A DNA stretch of 64,000 bases from CAVRXQ01 sp963838845 (GTDB taxonomy: Bacteria > Actinomycetota > Acidimicrobiia > Acidimicrobiales > Bog-793). The notes beneath the pieces are model-generated. The model was not told where the DNA came from. It ran no database searches and saw only the letters and a program-made list of their open reading frames with translations. Position 1 is the stretch's first letter; each line of letters begins with the position of its first letter. Both the position numbers and the translations under genes were made by a program. Where the stretch lies: positions 434,001-498,000 of the forward strand of contig CAWISR010000002.1 in assembly GCA_963838845.1 (NCBI GenBank), read 5' to 3'. Below are positions 51,093 through 59,781 of this stretch, in pieces.

Positions 51093-53735
51093 TTGGCGAG
51101 GAATATCCGCGTCTATGAGCTCGCTCGAGAGCTCGGATTGACGAACAAAGAGGCGCTCGACCTCGCGTTGTCGCTCGGCATCGGGGTGAAAAGCCACTCG
51201 TCGTCGATCGAAGACGCCCAGGCCGATCGCGTCCGCCGCAAGGCAGAGCGTGAAGGCCTCATCCGGGCGACCGCGCCCGAGACACCGACGCCGGCACCCG
51301 AGCCGGAGCGTCCTGCCCCGCCAAGGCGCGTCGCCGAACCGGAACCCGCCCCGGAGATCCACCGGGTCGTGCGCAGCCGACCCGCCTCGGAGCTCGGCGA
51401 GACGGCTGCCCAGATGGCACAGCGCCCGGCGCCGGTCCGGCCCCAGCCCCCGGCGCCGCCTCGGCCGGCTCCCGCCCGACCCGCCGGTGCGCCCCCGTCC
51501 GGACCGCCGCGTCCGCCGCTCACGAGCCCGAGCGGAAGGCCGATCCCGCCGCCGCCAGGACCGCGCGGCCCGAGCGGACGGCCGATCCCGCCGCCGCCCG
51601 GAATGGGCCGACCGTCCGGTTCGCCGGGGCGGCCGGCGCCTTCTGGTGCGCCACGGGGCGGGGGATTCGGTCAGCGCTCCGCGCCGGGGGGAACCCCACG
51701 CTCAGGCGGCTTCGGCGGCGGAGGCGGACGACCGGGCGGAGGCTTCGGCGGCGGCGGCGGACGACCGGGCGGAGGCTTCGGCGGCGGGCGTCCGGGTGGC
51801 CCGGGTGGCCCCGGAGGCGCGCCCGGCGGTCGCGGCGGCCCGGGTGGGCGCGGCCGCGCCCCGCATCGTCGTCAGCGCCGCCGGCGCAACATCGAAGAGC
51901 TCGAGCCGATCCAGGTCGCCCAGTACGTCCCGTCGAACGCGCCCGTGCCGGATCACGAGGTGATCGTCGAGCGCGGCAGCACGCCCCAGGATCTCGGCCC
52001 GAAGCTCAACCGTTCCGCAGGCGATGTGATCCGCTTTCTGTTCCTGCAAGGCGAGGTCGTCACCGCGACGCAATCGCTTACCGACGACATGATCGAGCTG
52101 TTTGCTGCCGAGATCGGTGCGCAGGTGACCCTCGTCGACGCGGGCGAGGAGCAAGAAGCGGAGTTGCAGGCGCGTTTTTTCGCCGACGACTCCGAGGTCG
52201 ACCCGTCGCTCCTGCGGCCGCGTCCGCCGATCGTGACGGTGATGGGACACGTCGACCACGGAAAGACGCTGCTGCTCGACAAGATCCGATCCGCGCACGT
52301 CGTCGAGTCCGAAGCGGGTGGCATCACCCAGCACATCGGCGCGTACCAGGTCGAACGGAACGGCCAGCACATCACCTTCATCGACACGCCCGGCCACGAG
52401 GCGTTCACGGCGATGCGCGCCCGCGGCGCGCAGGTCACCGACCTCGTCGTCTTGGTCGTCGCCGCAGATGACGGCGTCATGCCCCAGACGATCGAGGCGA
52501 TCAACCACGCGAAGGCGGCCGGGGTGCCGATCATCGTCGCCATCAACAAGATGGATAAAGAAGGTGTCGACACGAACCGCGTCCTGCAGCAGCTCTCCGA
52601 GCAGGGACTCGTGCCCGAGGCGTGGGGCGGCGACACCATCACCGTGCAGGTCTCAGCGCTGACGGGGATGGGGGTCGACGACCTGCTCGACCAGATCTCG
52701 GTCCTTGCCGAGGTACTCGAGTTGCGAGCGAGCCCCGAGGGGCCGGCGCGCGGCGTCGTTTTGGAGGCGAACCTCGACGTCGGTCGCGGGCCTGTGGCGA
52801 CGTTGATCGTCCAGTCCGGCACGCTGCGCGTCGCGGACACGATCGTCGCCGGCGCGGCATGGGGCAAGGCGCGAGCGCTGCTCGACGACCGCGGCGATCA
52901 AGTGAAAGAGGCGCTGCCATCGATGCCGGTGCAGGTGCTCGGTCTTTCCGAGCCACCGAACGCGGGCGACGAGCTGCGCGCCACGCTGGATCTCTCCGTC
53001 GCGCGCGCGATCGGCGAGGCGCGCGCCCAACGGCAACGTTCGGCGGGGTACGCGCCGACGCCGAGCGCGGCGCAATCGGGGGCGAGGCTCGAGGACATCT
53101 TCGAACAGATCCAGCGCGGCGAAGCGGCGACGCTGAACGTCGTGCTGAAGGCCGACGTGCAGGGTTCGCTCGAAGCCGTCACCGAGAGCCTGCGTCGACT
53201 CGAGCGCGACGACGTGAAGATCGCGTTCGTGCACCGCGCTGTCGGTGCGATCACCGAGTACGACGTCCAGTTGGCCGTGGCGTCGAAGGCGACGATCATC
53301 GGCTTCAACGTCCGACCGGACCGACGCGCCCGCGAGCTCGCCGAGGCGCACGACGTCGAGATCCGGACCTACGAGATCATCTACAAGCTCGTCGAGGACA
53401 TCGAAGCGGCGATGGTTGGCATGTTGGCACCGATCTTCGAAGAGGTCGTGACCGGCGAGGCAGAAGTGCGCGAGATCTTCCGCGTGCCGCGCGTCGGAGC
53501 GATCGCCGGCTGTTACGTCCAGTCGGGCGTCATCACCCGCGGCTCGAAGGTTCGGTTCCTGCGCGACGGGGTCGTCATCTGGAAGGGCGCGATCAGCTCG
53601 TTGCGCCGCTTCAAAGACGACGTGCGCGAGGTCCAGTCCGGCTTCGAATGTGGCATCGGACTGACCGATTTCCAGGATCTCCACTCAGGCGACATCATCG
53701 AGACCTACGAAGAGCGGGAGATCCCCCGGAGCTGA
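51093..53735 (+). CDS. infB: Translation initiation factor IF-2
   Basis: 880 residues, TTG start with GAGGAG 10 bp upstream. IF2_N module (IRVYELARELGLTNKEALDL), then a 200-residue Pro/Gly/Arg-rich linker with repeats such as GGGRPGGGFGG, a second N-module (QYVPSNAPVPDHEVIVERGS), the GTPase domain (GHVDHGKT, DTPGHE, NKMDKEG, SAL), and two OB-type domains plus domain IV at the C-terminus. All G motifs are intact. The Gly/Arg-rich linker is notably repetitive. Confidence 0.97.
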   Translation: MARNIRVYELARELGLTNKEALDLALSLGIGVKSHSSSIEDAQADRVRRKAEREGLIRATAPETPTPAPEPERPAPPRRVAEPEPAPEIHRVVRSRPASELGETAAQMAQRPAPVRPQPPAPPRPAPARPAGAPPSGPPRPPLTSPSGRPIPPPPGPRGPSGRPIPPPPGMGRPSGSPGRPAPSGAPRGGGFGQRSAPGGTPRSGGFGGGGGRPGGGFGGGGGRPGGGFGGGRPGGPGGPGGAPGGRGGPGGRGRAPHRRQRRRRNIEELEPIQVAQYVPSNAPVPDHEVIVERGSTPQDLGPKLNRSAGDVIRFLFLQGEVVTATQSLTDDMIELFAAEIGAQVTLVDAGEEQEAELQARFFADDSEVDPSLLRPRPPIVTVMGHVDHGKTLLLDKIRSAHVVESEAGGITQHIGAYQVERNGQHITFIDTPGHEAFTAMRARGAQVTDLVVLVVAADDGVMPQTIEAINHAKAAGVPIIVAINKMDKEGVDTNRVLQQLSEQGLVPEAWGGDTITVQVSALTGMGVDDLLDQISVLAEVLELRASPEGPARGVVLEANLDVGRGPVATLIVQSGTLRVADTIVAGAAWGKARALLDDRGDQVKEALPSMPVQVLGLSEPPNAGDELRATLDLSVARAIGEARAQRQRSAGYAPTPSAAQSGARLEDIFEQIQRGEAATLNVVLKADVQGSLEAVTESLRRLERDDVKIAFVHRAVGAITEYDVQLAVASKATIIGFNVRPDRRARELAEAHDVEIRTYEIIYKLVEDIEAAMVGMLAPIFEEVVTGEAEVREIFRVPRVGAIAGCYVQSGVITRGSKVRFLRDGVVIWKGAISSLRRFKDDVREVQSGFECGIGLTDFQDLHSGDIIETYEEREIPRS

Positions 53736-53774
53736 CCGGGGGCCCCGGCTGACCGCGAAACGCTGGAGGCCGAC

Positions 53775-54173
53775 ATGAGCCGACGAGCGACGCACCATCA
53801 CCGCCACGCCCCCGAGCGTCCCTACCCGCGGCTCGCGCGGGTGAACCGCCTCGTCCACCAGGTGCTCGCCGACGAGATCGAGCGGCTCGCCGATTCCGAT
53901 GATCGGCTCGCCCTGTTGACCGTGACGGGCGTGATCTGCGAGGAGGACCTCCGCCACGCGGTCGTCTTTTTCGCCTCGCTACCCGAGGGCGCCGCCGACG
54001 CGCTCGAGGAGCACCGGCGCCACCTGCAGCGCTGCCTCGGTTCGGAGATCCGCATGAAACGAACGCCGGCACTGCGTTTCGAAGCGGACCCGGCTGTCGC
54101 GACGGGGAATCGCATCGAGGACGCACTGCGCCGCGTTCGGCCGACGACGATGTTTGACGAGGACGCGCCCTGA
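53775..54173 (+). CDS. rbfA: Ribosome-binding factor A
   Basis: 132 residues. RVNRLVHQVLADEIERLADS, LLTVTGVICEEDLRHAVVFF and LQRCLGSEIRMKRTPALRFE are the KH-like RbfA blocks; it binds 30S subunits in late 16S maturation. Within the infB-rbfA-truB cluster. The stop codon overlaps the proposed truB CTG start (CTGA). Confidence 0.95.
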   Translation: MSRRATHHHRHAPERPYPRLARVNRLVHQVLADEIERLADSDDRLALLTVTGVICEEDLRHAVVFFASLPEGAADALEEHRRHLQRCLGSEIRMKRTPALRFEADPAVATGNRIEDALRRVRPTTMFDEDAP

Positions 54174-55057
54174 CCGAGCACGTCCCCCTCGACGGCGTCG
54201 TCGTCGTCGACAAACCCTCGGGATGGACGTCGCACGACGTCGTCGCGAGATCGCGCCAGCTCCTTGGTGAGCGTCGGATCGGCCACGCCGGCACGCTCGA
54301 TCCCGCGGCAACCGGCGTGCTTGTCTTGGGCGTCGGTCGCGCTACGAGGCTCTTGCGGTTCGCGTCCGAGTTGGAGAAGCGCTACGTCGGCGAGGTCGTG
54401 CTCGGCGTCGCGACGTCGACACTCGACGACGAAGGCGAAGTCGTCGCGGAGTTCGACATGGACGGGGTGACCCTCGACGACGTGCGCGCCGCCGCCACGG
54501 CGTTCACCGGATCGATCGAGCAGATTCCACCGATGGTCTCGGCCTTGAAGGTCGGCGGCCGCCGGCTGCACGCGCTCGCCCGCCAGGGAATCGAGGTCGA
54601 ACGAGCGCCGCGCACGGTCGAAGTGCTCCGCTACGACGTGGAGGAGACGGCCGATCCTCTCGTGTTTCGAGTCGATGTCGTCTGTTCATCGGGGACGTAC
54701 GTGCGCGCACTCGCCGCCGATCTCGGTACGTCGTTGGGCGGTGGTGCGCACCTGCGCGCGCTGCGTCGGTTGTCGGTCGGACATCTTGACCTCGCCGGTG
54801 CCGTGGCGCCGGAGGACGTCACCGCCGCCGCGCTGCGTCCGCCGAACGAGCTCGTCGCTCACCTCGCAAAGGGCGTCGTCGACGCGGACGTCGCTGCGAT
54901 GGTGCGCCACGGCCGCGTGCTCGAGCGCCGTCGGATCGGTACCGTCGGCGATGGCCCGTCCGCGATCTACGACGAGAACGACGCCTTGTTGGGGGTCTAC
55001 GCGCCGGTGAGCGCCGAGCGCTCGAAGCCCCTCGTCGTCTTCGCCGCGAACCAATGA
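54170..55057 (+). CDS. truB: tRNA pseudouridine(55) synthase
   Basis: About 295 residues. VVVVDKPSGWTSHDVV, then the catalytic block GHAGTLDPAATGVL with the nucleophilic Asp, VSALKVGGRRLHALARQG and SSGTYVRALAADLG. Makes pseudouridine 55 in the tRNA T-loop. The first ATG/GTG/TTG in this frame is at 54317, which would cut off the catalytic Asp; the only sensible start is CTG 54170, overlapping the rbfA stop as CTGA with GAGGA 7 bp upstream. Confidence 0.9.
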   Translation: MTEHVPLDGVVVVDKPSGWTSHDVVARSRQLLGERRIGHAGTLDPAATGVLVLGVGRATRLLRFASELEKRYVGEVVLGVATSTLDDEGEVVAEFDMDGVTLDDVRAAATAFTGSIEQIPPMVSALKVGGRRLHALARQGIEVERAPRTVEVLRYDVEETADPLVFRVDVVCSSGTYVRALAADLGTSLGGGAHLRALRRLSVGHLDLAGAVAPEDVTAAALRPPNELVAHLAKGVVDADVAAMVRHGRVLERRRIGTVGDGPSAIYDENDALLGVYAPVSAERSKPLVVFAANQ

Positions 55058-55090
55058 CGCCATCGCGTCCACCATTAGCGTGACGACACG

Positions 55091-56221
55091 ATGACACCGT
55101 CGGTGGACGTGCCGGGAGAGCGAGCGCGGACTGCCGCGACGATCGGGACCTTCGACGGCGTGCACGTCGGCCATCAGCTGCTCGTCTCGACGACGCGTCG
55201 CCTCGCCGACGAGCAAGGGCTGCGCGACGTCGTCGTGACCTTCGATCGCCATCCGTTCGCGACGATCCGGCCCGAAGCGACGCCGAAGCTGCTTACGACG
55301 CAGGAACAGAAGATCGAGCTCTTGCGCTCGCTCGGCGCCGACGACGTCGTCGTCTTGGAGTTCGACGCCGCCCGGTCCCACCAGGAACCGGAGAGCTTCA
55401 TCGAGGACTTCCTCGTCGGTGAGTTGGGGGTCGCCGTCGTCGTCGTCGGTGCGGCTTTCCGATTCGGCCATCGGGCGCGGGGCGACGCGGCGATGCTCCA
55501 GCAGATGGGGGAGAAGCTCGGGTTCTCGGTCGTGACCTTGGACCTCGTCGGGGACGAGACCGGTGGAATCGTCTCTTCGACGCACATCCGCGAGCTGATC
55601 GGCGAGGGGCGGCTCTCCGACGCCGCGCAGCTCCTCGGCCGGCCGTACGAGGTTCGCGGCGTGCTCTTGGGCGGCGACCGACTGCGGGTGGTCGTGGCCC
55701 GCGAGCTCTTGGTCCCGCCGGCCGGCACCTACGGCGCGGAACTCGTCACCGCCGATGGAACCGTGGACGTGGCTGTCGTTGTCGCGGCGCCTGCGTCAGA
55801 CGAGGACGCGATCGTCACCGTCACCGTGGCGTCGGGAGCGATTCCGCCGGTCGGCCCGGCGGCGCTGCGCTTTCTGGCGGCCACCGCTCACTCTCTTATT
55901 TCGCGCGAATCCCGACCGGTAGCCTCGTCTCGTGGCCCTCATCCCGATCCGTCTCTTCGGCGACCCCGTCTTGCGCCATCCGACGGTCGACGTCACCGAG
56001 ATCGACGACGCGTTGCGCCAGCTGACCGCCGACATGTTCGAGACGATGTACGACGCACCGGGTGTGGGACTCGCCGCCAACCAGGTCGGCGTTCAGCGCC
56101 GTTTCTTCGTCTACGACGTCGGCGAGGGGCCGGGTGTCGTCATCAACCCGCAGATCGTCGAGACCTCGGGCGAATGGACGTACCTCGAGGGGTGCCTCTC
56201 GGTCCCGGATCAGCACTTTGA
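55091..56221 (+). CDS. ribF: RibF-like FMN adenylyltransferase, kinase domain degenerate
   Basis: The FAD synthetase domain is intact: ATIGTFDGVHVGHQLLV (GTFDGVHxGH), VVVTFDRHPFATIRPE, ARSHQEPESFIEDFLVG and ISSTHIRELIGEGRLSDAA. After LLGRPYEVRGVLLGGDRLRV the riboflavin kinase signature (GRTLGFPTAN) is missing and the remaining barrel-like part is only about 85 residues, against about 125 usually. The frame has no stop until 56221, so it runs 290 bp into def out of phase; the last 95 codons are Arg-rich shadow. The true end, near 55920, may be lost to a frameshift. Confidence 0.85.
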   Translation: MTPSVDVPGERARTAATIGTFDGVHVGHQLLVSTTRRLADEQGLRDVVVTFDRHPFATIRPEATPKLLTTQEQKIELLRSLGADDVVVLEFDAARSHQEPESFIEDFLVGELGVAVVVVGAAFRFGHRARGDAAMLQQMGEKLGFSVVTLDLVGDETGGIVSSTHIRELIGEGRLSDAAQLLGRPYEVRGVLLGGDRLRVVVARELLVPPAGTYGAELVTADGTVDVAVVVAAPASDEDAIVTVTVASGAIPPVGPAALRFLAATAHSLISRESRPVASSRGPHPDPSLRRPRLAPSDGRRHRDRRRVAPADRRHVRDDVRRTGCGTRRQPGRRSAPFLRLRRRRGAGCRHQPADRRDLGRMDVPRGVPLGPGSAL

Positions 56222-56441
56222 CATCGTCCGGCCGCACAAGGTGCGCCTCGTTGGGATCGACCTCGACGGCAACGCTCTCGAGATCGAGGCGGAAGACCTT
56301 CTCGCGCGGTGTTTCCTCCACGAGGTCGACCACCTGGACGGCAAGCTGCTGCTCGAACGGCTGAACGACGCGCAGCACAAAGAAGCGATGCGCGTGCTGC
56401 GCACCCGGGACTTGTCGACCGCGCAGGTCGCCGATTCCTGA
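55932..56441 (+). CDS. def: Peptide deformylase
   Basis: 169 residues. Motif 1 GVGLAANQ, motif 2 EGCLSVPD with the metal-binding Cys, and motif 3 HEVDHLDG with two metal His and the catalytic Glu; FLHEVDH replaces the usual QHExDH, a tolerated change. Removes the formyl group from nascent proteins. GTG start at 55932. Followed by fmt, the usual partner. Confidence 0.95.
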   Translation: MALIPIRLFGDPVLRHPTVDVTEIDDALRQLTADMFETMYDAPGVGLAANQVGVQRRFFVYDVGEGPGVVINPQIVETSGEWTYLEGCLSVPDQHFDIVRPHKVRLVGIDLDGNALEIEAEDLLARCFLHEVDHLDGKLLLERLNDAQHKEAMRVLRTRDLSTAQVADS

Positions 56442-57369
56442 TCCGACGGCACGGCGACTAGCGTTCGCCGGCACGCCCGAGGTCGCGGCGAGAACGCTCG
56501 AGGCGCTCGTCGACGCCGGACACGACATCCGCTGTTGCGTGACGCGGTCCGATCGGCGTCGCGGGCGTGGCGCGGCGCCCTCTCCTTCACCGGTGAAGGC
56601 GGTCGCGCTCGCCCGCAACCTGCCCGTGACGACCGACATCGGGGCCGTCGCCACCTCGGGCGCCGAACTCGGCGTCGTCGTCGCCTACGGACGGCTGATC
56701 CCCGCCGCGGTTTTCTCGGTGGTGCCGTTCATCAACATCCACTTCTCGTTGCTGCCGCGCTGGCGCGGCGCGGCACCGGTCGAACGGGCGATCCTCGCCG
56801 GCGACGCGACGACGGGCGTGTCTCTGATGGCGATCGAAGCGGGCCTCGACACCGGTCCGCTCTACGCGCGTCGGGAGGTGCGCATCGGTGAGGAAGAGAC
56901 GGCCGACGAGCTCGAGCGACGCATCGGCGAGATCGGCACCGCGATGCTGCTCGAGCTGCTCGAGCGGCCGCATCTCCCCGAGCCGGTCGCTCAGTCGGGC
57001 GAGGCGACGTTCGCGAACAAGGTCACGAAGGAAGAGCTCCACCTCGATTTCTCCCGGTCGGCCGACGAGCTCGCCCGTGTCGTGCGCCTGGGAGGCGCCT
57101 GGACGACGTTTCGAAGGCGACGGCTGATCGTCCGGAAAGCGCACGCGCGTCCCGAGGCGCGTGTCGCCGAGCGGCCCGGTGTGGTCGTCGGTGACCTCGT
57201 GCAGTGCGGAAAGGGTGCACTCGAGCTCGTCGCCGTGCAGTCCGAAGGACGCGCGACACTCGACTTTCGTGCGTGGGCCGCGGGCGTGCGGCTCGTCGCC
57301 GATGAGGTGCTCGGGGGGGCTGCGGACCGTCGTCCGGTGGCGGGCGAACGAATCGAGGGGGGCGGGTGA
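56434..57369 (+). CDS. fmt: Methionyl-tRNA formyltransferase
   Basis: About 311 residues. RLAFAGTPEVAARTLEALVD, then the folate/active-site block NIHFSLLPRWRGAAP with Asn and His, a later Asp in GLDTGPLYARREV, and a C-terminal domain ending near 57369. It formylates initiator tRNA. The nearest ATG/GTG/TTG in frame is GTG 56539, which would remove the first strand; an in-frame ATT at 56434 is the only candidate just before it, overlapping def. The start is therefore unresolved. Confidence 0.85.
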   Translation: MPDPTARRLAFAGTPEVAARTLEALVDAGHDIRCCVTRSDRRRGRGAAPSPSPVKAVALARNLPVTTDIGAVATSGAELGVVVAYGRLIPAAVFSVVPFINIHFSLLPRWRGAAPVERAILAGDATTGVSLMAIEAGLDTGPLYARREVRIGEEETADELERRIGEIGTAMLLELLERPHLPEPVAQSGEATFANKVTKEELHLDFSRSADELARVVRLGGAWTTFRRRRLIVRKAHARPEARVAERPGVVVGDLVQCGKGALELVAVQSEGRATLDFRAWAAGVRLVADEVLGGAADRRPVAGERIEGGG

Positions 57370-58066
57370 CAGGGACGATCCTCGGCGATGAGCGGTTCAA
57401 GGTGAACCCCTCGCTGCTCGCGTCGGACTTCGCCGAGCTCGCGGGAGCGGCGCGTGCCGTCGCCTCGGAGACCGACTGGTTGCACATCGACGTGATGGAC
57501 GGCCATTTCGTCCCGAACCTCACCATCGGTCCTCCCGTCGTCGCGTCGTTGCGCGCCCACTCCCGCGCGTACTTCGACTGCCACTTGATGATCACGAATC
57601 CCGGTGACTTCATCCACGCCTTCGCGAGGGCGGGAGCGAACCTCACGACGATGCACGCCGAGGTCGGTTCGATAAAAGATGTCATCGAAGAGATGCGCGC
57701 CCACGATCTCGCCGTCGGTCTCGCGCTGAACCCCGATACCAGCTTCGAGGCGGCGGAGCCGTACCTCGAATCGATCGACCTGCTGTTGTTGATGACCGTC
57801 TACCCGGGCTTCGGGGGACAGGGATTCATCGACGCGGTCTTGCCGAAGATCGAACGGGCGTACGCGGCGATCCGTCGTCGCGACCTCGGCGTCGTCATCG
57901 AGGTCGACGGCGGGATTGACGACCAGACGGTGGCGACGACCGCCTGCGCGGGGCGCGGGTCTTTGTTGCCGGCACGGCGGTCTACGGGGAGCCGAGCCCG
58001 TCCGACGCCGTGCGCGAACTTCGCCGAATCGTCGAGCAGGCATTGGGGTCGGCGGAGGACGCGTGA
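57366..58066 (+). CDS. rpe: Ribulose-phosphate 3-epimerase, frameshifted near the C-terminus
   Basis: Reads MTGTILGDERFKVNPSLLAS, WLHIDVMDGHFVPNLTIGPP, HLMITNPGDFIHAFARAGA and LLLLMTVYPGFGGQGFIDAV with catalytic Asp/His, then VVIEVDGGIDDQTVATTAC. Near 57952 the frame breaks: GCGGGGCGCGGG lacks one G, and the correct continuation (RVFVAGTAVYGEPSPSDAV) is in another frame ending at 58066. 701 bp is one base short of whole codons. GTG start overlaps the fmt stop (GTGA). Confidence 0.88.
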
Positions 58067-58293
58067 AACCCACCGCGACGTCGCGCCACGTGGTTCGGTC
58101 CGGAGTCGTCCGCGTCTACGACGAGGAGGTCGGCCTCGGCGAGGTCGAGTCCGACGATGGCGCGACCTTCCCGTTCCACGCGACGACGATCGCCGACGGC
58201 ACGCGCACGATCCTTCCGGGCACACGGGTCCACTTCGTCCTCGTGTTCGCGCCCCGTGGGCGCATCGAAGCGGCCGAGGTCACGCCGCGCTGA
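58063..58293 (+). CDS. Cold-shock-domain-like small protein
   Basis: 76 residues. VVRSGVVRVYDEEVGLGEVE, then DGATFPFHATTIADG and VHFVLVFAPRGRIEAAEV: an OB-fold with a GxxRxYDExxGxG-like first loop. Probably binds single-stranded nucleic acid. GTG 58063 overlaps the true rpe stop (GTGA), which supports the frameshift reading of rpe. Confidence 0.7.
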   Translation: MKPTATSRHVVRSGVVRVYDEEVGLGEVESDDGATFPFHATTIADGTRTILPGTRVHFVLVFAPRGRIEAAEVTPR

Positions 58294-58297
58294 ACGG

Positions 58298-58720
58298 TCA
58301 GGTTCCCGACGCGTCCTCGTCGTTCGGCGCTGCGGTGCCTTCGCCGTCGCGCGGCTTCGAGATCTCGACGAAAGCGAGCCGGATGCTCGAGAGCGCGTCC
58401 TTCAGCGTGTCGGAATGGGCGCCGAGGCGGTCCCCGAGGGTGTCGACGACGCCTCCCAAGCCGTCGATCGCCAGCCTGGCCTTTTCGAGGTTCGGAGGGC
58501 GTGCGCCGAGGTGCAACGCGGCGAGCTCGAAGAGCCCGAAGCAGTGGTTCGCCACGATGTCCTCGACCGGGGCGGCGAGCAATTCGTCGCGCAGAGCCTC
58601 GACGTCGGCCTCGTCGGGCGGCGAATCGGCGTGGTCTTCGCCCGGCGGCGGGAGATCGGCGGCATCGTCGGTCTGCTCCGAGACGCGGTACTCGCCTTCT
58701 GGTGTCCAAAGACTCGACAC
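58298..58720 (-). CDS. Conserved hypothetical protein (DUF1844-like)
   Basis: 140 residues. Acidic N-terminus (TDDAADLPPPGEDHADSPPD), then a helical domain (LAAPVEDIVANHCFGLFELA, PPNLEKARLAIDGLGGVVDT, LKDALSSIRLAFVEI). This arrangement is usual for an actinobacterial protein encoded just upstream of infC. Its promoter region faces that of infC. Role unknown. Confidence 0.75.
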   Translation of the reverse strand: MSSLWTPEGEYRVSEQTDDAADLPPPGEDHADSPPDEADVEALRDELLAAPVEDIVANHCFGLFELAALHLGARPPNLEKARLAIDGLGGVVDTLGDRLGAHSDTLKDALSSIRLAFVEISKPRDGEGTAAPNDEDASGT

Positions 58721-58889
58721 ATTGCTACCCTAGGAGGAAACTCAACGGGTAAGCGGGGTCGCAGGACGCGGCTCCCACCTGATCACCGTGACCGGGTCGG
58801 TCCCGAAGTGTGCATCAGGTTCGGGTCCTGCCCTCGGCATCGCTTCCCCTCTGCGGCACGGGCCGCGCAACCGGAAGGAGTGATGCCCG
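58721..58889 (+). promoter_or_regulatory. infC leader region
   Basis: About 170 bp without a gene between divergent transcripts, with several GC-rich self-complementary stretches (GACGCGGCTCCCACCTGATC, then ACCGGGTCGGTCCCG). Leaders of infC-rpmI-rplT operons often bind L20 or terminate early in Firmicutes; I see no match and only note the potential. It ends in GGAAGGAG, the ribosome site. Confidence 0.35.
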
Positions 58890-59480
58890 ATCTCGACAGC
58901 ACCCACCATCAACGAGCCGCGCATGAACGAACAGATCCGGGCGCGCGAGGTTCGCCTCGTCGATCCGGATGGTCAGCAGCTCGGGATCAAGCTGCTTCCT
59001 GAGGCACTTGCGATCGCCCGAGACTTGGACCTCGATCTCGTTGAGGTGGCACCCCTCGCGGATCCTCCCGTCTGCCGGATCATGGATTACGGGAAGTTCA
59101 AATTCGACGAGGCGCAGCGCCAGAAGGAGTCACGGCGCCGGTCGACGAACGTCGGGATCAAAGAGATGAAGTACCGCCCCAAGATCGGGCAAGGTGACTT
59201 CGACACCAAGACCCGTCGCGTGGCGAAGTTCCTCGCCGACGGGCACAAGGTGAAGATCACGATCATGTTCCGTGGCCGCGAGGTCTACCACCCCGAGCTC
59301 GGGCGCAAGATCCTCGACCGGATCGCCGAAGCGACGGAGGGCAGTGGCAAGGTCGAGGCCGAGGCACGACTCGACGGCCGGAACATGGTGATGGTTCTCG
59401 CGCCCGACAAACGGGCCCGTCAGTCCCAGGCGGCGCGTGCGGCGACACAGGACGCGGCGGAGACGAACGGGACCGAGTGA
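58890..59480 (+). CDS. infC: Translation initiation factor IF-3
   Basis: About 196 residues with ATC at 58890 as the proposed start: ISTAPTINEPRMNEQIRARE. It has IF3_N (VRLVDPDGQQLGIKLLPEAL) and IF3_C (EMKYRPKIGQGDFDTKTRRV, GHKVKITIMFRGREVYHPEL). ATG 58923 is available but lacks a ribosome site, and would cut residues conserved before IRAREVRLV. GGAAGGAG lies about 9 bp before ATC. AUU/AUC/AUA starts are known for infC in other bacteria because IF3 rejects them, giving autoregulation. Confidence 0.9.
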   Translation: MSTAPTINEPRMNEQIRAREVRLVDPDGQQLGIKLLPEALAIARDLDLDLVEVAPLADPPVCRIMDYGKFKFDEAQRQKESRRRSTNVGIKEMKYRPKIGQGDFDTKTRRVAKFLADGHKVKITIMFRGREVYHPELGRKILDRIAEATEGSGKVEAEARLDGRNMVMVLAPDKRARQSQAARAATQDAAETNGTE

Positions 59481-59527
59481 GCGGGTCGGCGGGGACGCCC
59501 CCGCCGGAAGGGCAGATGGGAAAAGCG

Positions 59528-59722
59528 ATGCCGAAGATGAAAACTGATCGAGGCGCCGCGGCGCGCTTCAAGGTCACCGGGACGGGCAAGATCATGCGCC
59601 GGAAGGCGAACCGGTCGCACCTTTTGGAGAAGAAGTCGTCGGTGCGCACGCGCCGACTCGGGCGCGACACCGAGGTGTCGGCAGCCGACCGCAAGAGCGT
59701 GCGGAGGATCCTCGGGATCTGA
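59528..59722 (+). CDS. rpmI: 50S ribosomal protein L35
   Basis: 64 residues, MPKMKTDRGAAARFKVTGTG, KIMRRKANRSHLLEKKSS: standard L35, rich in basic residues. The frame extends upstream to 59477, but MPKMKT is the family start. Follows infC by 47 bp and precedes rplT, the conserved order. Confidence 0.95.
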   Translation: MPKMKTDRGAAARFKVTGTGKIMRRKANRSHLLEKKSSVRTRRLGRDTEVSAADRKSVRRILGI

Positions 59723-59781
59723 CGCCAGGCCCGGGACGCGTTCGTTCGCCCCGGGGTGTTCGAGCATCAGAAAGGAGCACG

